From Gammaproteobacteria bacterium (GTDB lineage Bacteria > Pseudomonadota > Gammaproteobacteria > Pseudomonadales > Pseudohongiellaceae): DNA of 64,000 nt. Under the pieces are notes generated by a model. It made no database searches and was not told the origin of the DNA. It worked only from the letters and a program-made list of their open reading frames with translations. The stretch covers positions 1 to 64,000 of the forward strand of contig JAURCS010000016.1 of NCBI GenBank assembly GCA_030828385.1, in the 5' to 3' direction. Shown here piece after piece: positions 62,439 through 64,000 of this stretch; position 1 is the first letter of the stretch, and the number at the start of each line of letters is the position of its first letter. A program made the translations under genes and the position numbers.

Positions 62439-63832
62439 GATTTTTCTAGCAAATACAACACCCTGCTGCTGTCCCTGATAGCTTCCTTGCGCAGGATCCT
62501 AAATTGTTTCGCAAATACTTTTTCAAATCCTTCCTCGTGGTAATCCGGAAAGATATCCACCCTGGTGGCCAGCAGTCTCTGTACCTGGGAATCTTCCTTG
62601 GGAATGAATTCCACGACCAGGTATCTGGCCAGTGCGGCAAAAAACAGAGAAATTTTTTCCAAAGGCACATTGTTGGAAATGGCCAGGTGATGCACTAATG
62701 CCAGAGCCATGACAGTCTGGTTCTGGCAACGTGCCAGGAACGACTCCCTTTCCTCGGTTGCCCAGCCAATCCAGCCACTGGGATTGGTCAGGTCCTGAAG
62801 CAAAGGCAATATGGCCGATGCCTTATCCTGCTTTGTAGCGAGGTAGTTTTTCTCCACAGCAACCGGATCTATGTCCTGGGCAATTACCGTGTAGCCCTGT
62901 CTCTCTGCTATCCGGCTGAAATGTCCGTCATTGGCGCCAAGGTCATGAAGAACCGGTGTTTTCTCCTTCAAACCTTGCAGGTATTCGGCAACAAGGGCCT
63001 CTTTGTGGGCCATGGCCTGATCCTGGTAATTGGTGCCGTTGTAGTAGTCGCCCCACTCTGTCTCGGTCAAGTCCCATTTCAGGGACCTCACACAACTACC
63101 GATACTTTCCATGAGGGCCTCAAAACCCAGCCTGCTAATATGCCGTGCCTGGACCTTTTTTGCTTCAACTGACACATCAGCATATCGTTTCTGGGAACTG
63201 GCATGCAGGTGAATATGGGTCAACAGTGAATACCGAAACCGGGTTGTCCACGGTAGCAGCTCACTGGCAAGGTCGATCGGAATGCCATCAATGTGGACTC
63301 TTGATAATTGCGATAGCCTGACATCACACCTGGTCATCAGCGCTAATGGCGCAATAAAGTGCTGGCAGAACTGTTTGTAGGCAATCCACGGCTTGCCTTC
63401 CTCATAAAAATCGAATGATAGGGTATCAATAAAAATCGGTTTGCCGCCGAGGTATTGGATGTTGTACGCGCTGCTGTCCTTCAGCACCATTCCGTATTTC
63501 AGGGCTTGCCTCTGGACGTCCAGGGTGCACAAGGCTGCGTCCTTCAGCTGGCTGAATGACCACTCATAGGCATAGGATACATACGGAATCTGCTGTGGCC
63601 TGATTATCTTGTAAGCATTTTCGCCAGTAACATCCTCGATTCCGATCTCTTCATGACTCACAAGCAAGCGATTTTTAACTAGGGCCTCATAGAGCCCCGA
63701 TTTCATGAGGTGGTCATATTGCGCCTGGTAGACAGTATTGACCTGTCGGTATACTTGGCCATTTTTACTGAACACAAAACCGCTGGGGTCGCGAAATGAC
63801 GATAAATTGGTTTCTGACGTTTCCACCCACAC
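62435..63832 (-). CDS. Two-domain class I SAM-dependent methyltransferase
   Basis: The 465-residue protein's C-terminal half is a Rossmann methyltransferase: LHDLGANDGHFSRIAERQGY (DLGANDG at 297-303), then AQDIDPVAVEKNY and a late ALALVHHLAISNN. The N-terminal ~260 residues are not a methyltransferase. LKDSSAYNIQYLGGKPIFIDT has the D119-x4-N124...D136 spacing of kinase-fold metal sites (APH/HipA-like). A NoeA-like nodulation methyltransferase has a similar layout from memory. It is the first gene of an operon with the sulfatase-fold protein, which suggests surface-glycan modification. Start is GTG at 63832; GTG 63826 has a better-spaced GGAG. Confidence 0.82.
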   Translation of the reverse strand: MWVETSETNLSSFRDPSGFVFSKNGQVYRQVNTVYQAQYDHLMKSGLYEALVKNRLLVSHEEIGIEDVTGENAYKIIRPQQIPYVSYAYEWSFSQLKDAALCTLDVQRQALKYGMVLKDSSAYNIQYLGGKPIFIDTLSFDFYEEGKPWIAYKQFCQHFIAPLALMTRCDVRLSQLSRVHIDGIPIDLASELLPWTTRFRYSLLTHIHLHASSQKRYADVSVEAKKVQARHISRLGFEALMESIGSCVRSLKWDLTETEWGDYYNGTNYQDQAMAHKEALVAEYLQGLKEKTPVLHDLGANDGHFSRIAERQGYTVIAQDIDPVAVEKNYLATKQDKASAILPLLQDLTNPSGWIGWATEERESFLARCQNQTVMALALVHHLAISNNVPLEKISLFFAALARYLVVEFIPKEDSQVQRLLATRVDIFPDYHEEGFEKVFAKQFRILRKEAIRDSSRVLYLLEKS

Positions 63833-64000
63833 TCCATTAGATAAAACCTTAGAAGACTATATATGTGGCGGGTTATACTTGCTACCAATTAAAGGCTAAA
63901 ATGCCATGTAGTAAGCAACCAAACCCATAACACACTGCGTACAGGACCATAACAAAATGTCCAGGCCCGGCTATATTTTACTATGCTTTTTTGTATTCTC

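Overview
The window is a stretch of a Gammaproteobacterium chromosome. Almost every housekeeping block has the gene order seen in Pseudomonas, Cellvibrio and marine OMG-type relatives: murJ-ribF-lspA-fkpB-ispH next to divergent rpsT; rplU-rpmA-obgE-proB opposite ispB; mreBCD opposite gatCAB; hemA-prfA-prmC-moeB opposite a TPR lipoprotein-lolB-ispE-tRNA-Gln-prs-rplY-pth-ychF; and pilS-pilR. No species can be named from this. The accessory genes (DUF6152, PQQ quinoproteins, PepSY membrane proteins, a VC_2705-type symporter) fit a free-living aerobic, probably marine heterotroph.

Layout. 0-8.5 kb: the end of a flap endonuclease gene, a Bcr/CflA exporter, an RND efflux pair, and a two-subunit sodium:solute symporter. 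8.5-19.3 kb: a REP pair, nadE, a PP0621-type small protein, the pilSR two-component system, then ispH-fkpB-lspA-ribF-murJ and rpsT. ileS, normally between ribF and lspA, is missing. 19.4-22.7 kb: a secreted-protein module (DUF6152 protein, an exported metallo-beta-lactamase-fold hydrolase and two related exported proteins of unknown function). 22.9-27.9 kb: proB, obgE, rpmA, rplU, ispB and a MOSC protein. 28.1-37.4 kb: the main accessory block, a seven-gene same-strand series running from a lipoprotein quinohemoprotein dehydrogenase through a lipoprotein, a YeiH-type transporter with extra N-terminal membrane segments, a 70-residue protein and two PepSY proteins to a PQQ sugar dehydrogenase. 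37.5-47.4 kb: mreDCB, gatCAB, rhlB, small membrane and lipoprotein genes, yceI, and an hsp20 gene broken by a frameshift that lies downstream of a perfect FNR/Anr box. 47.5-59.3 kb: moeB-prmC-prfA-hemA and the lolB-ispE-prs-rplY-pth-ychF block. 59.3-64 kb: a REP element, tRNA-Met, a decayed IS3-type orfA, and a two-gene operon for a membrane sulfatase/phosphotransferase-fold protein and a two-domain methyltransferase, with the look of a small island beside a tRNA.

Functional links. The lspA, lolB and murJ products serve envelope biogenesis; ispH, ispE and ispB run from the MEP pathway to the quinone side chain; prfA and prmC make and methylate the same release factor. The intergenic DNA carries two repeat families: four REP-like hairpins and several tandem arrays of 7-bp units. 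Three genes (mreC, lolB, rpsT) have unusual start codons, of which only the rpsT UUG is clearly supported.

No CRISPR array, rRNA or intact mobile element was seen. The strongest candidates for something undescribed are the quinoprotein-PepSY-YeiH operon, the MBL/DUF6152 module and the sulfatase-fold/methyltransferase pair.
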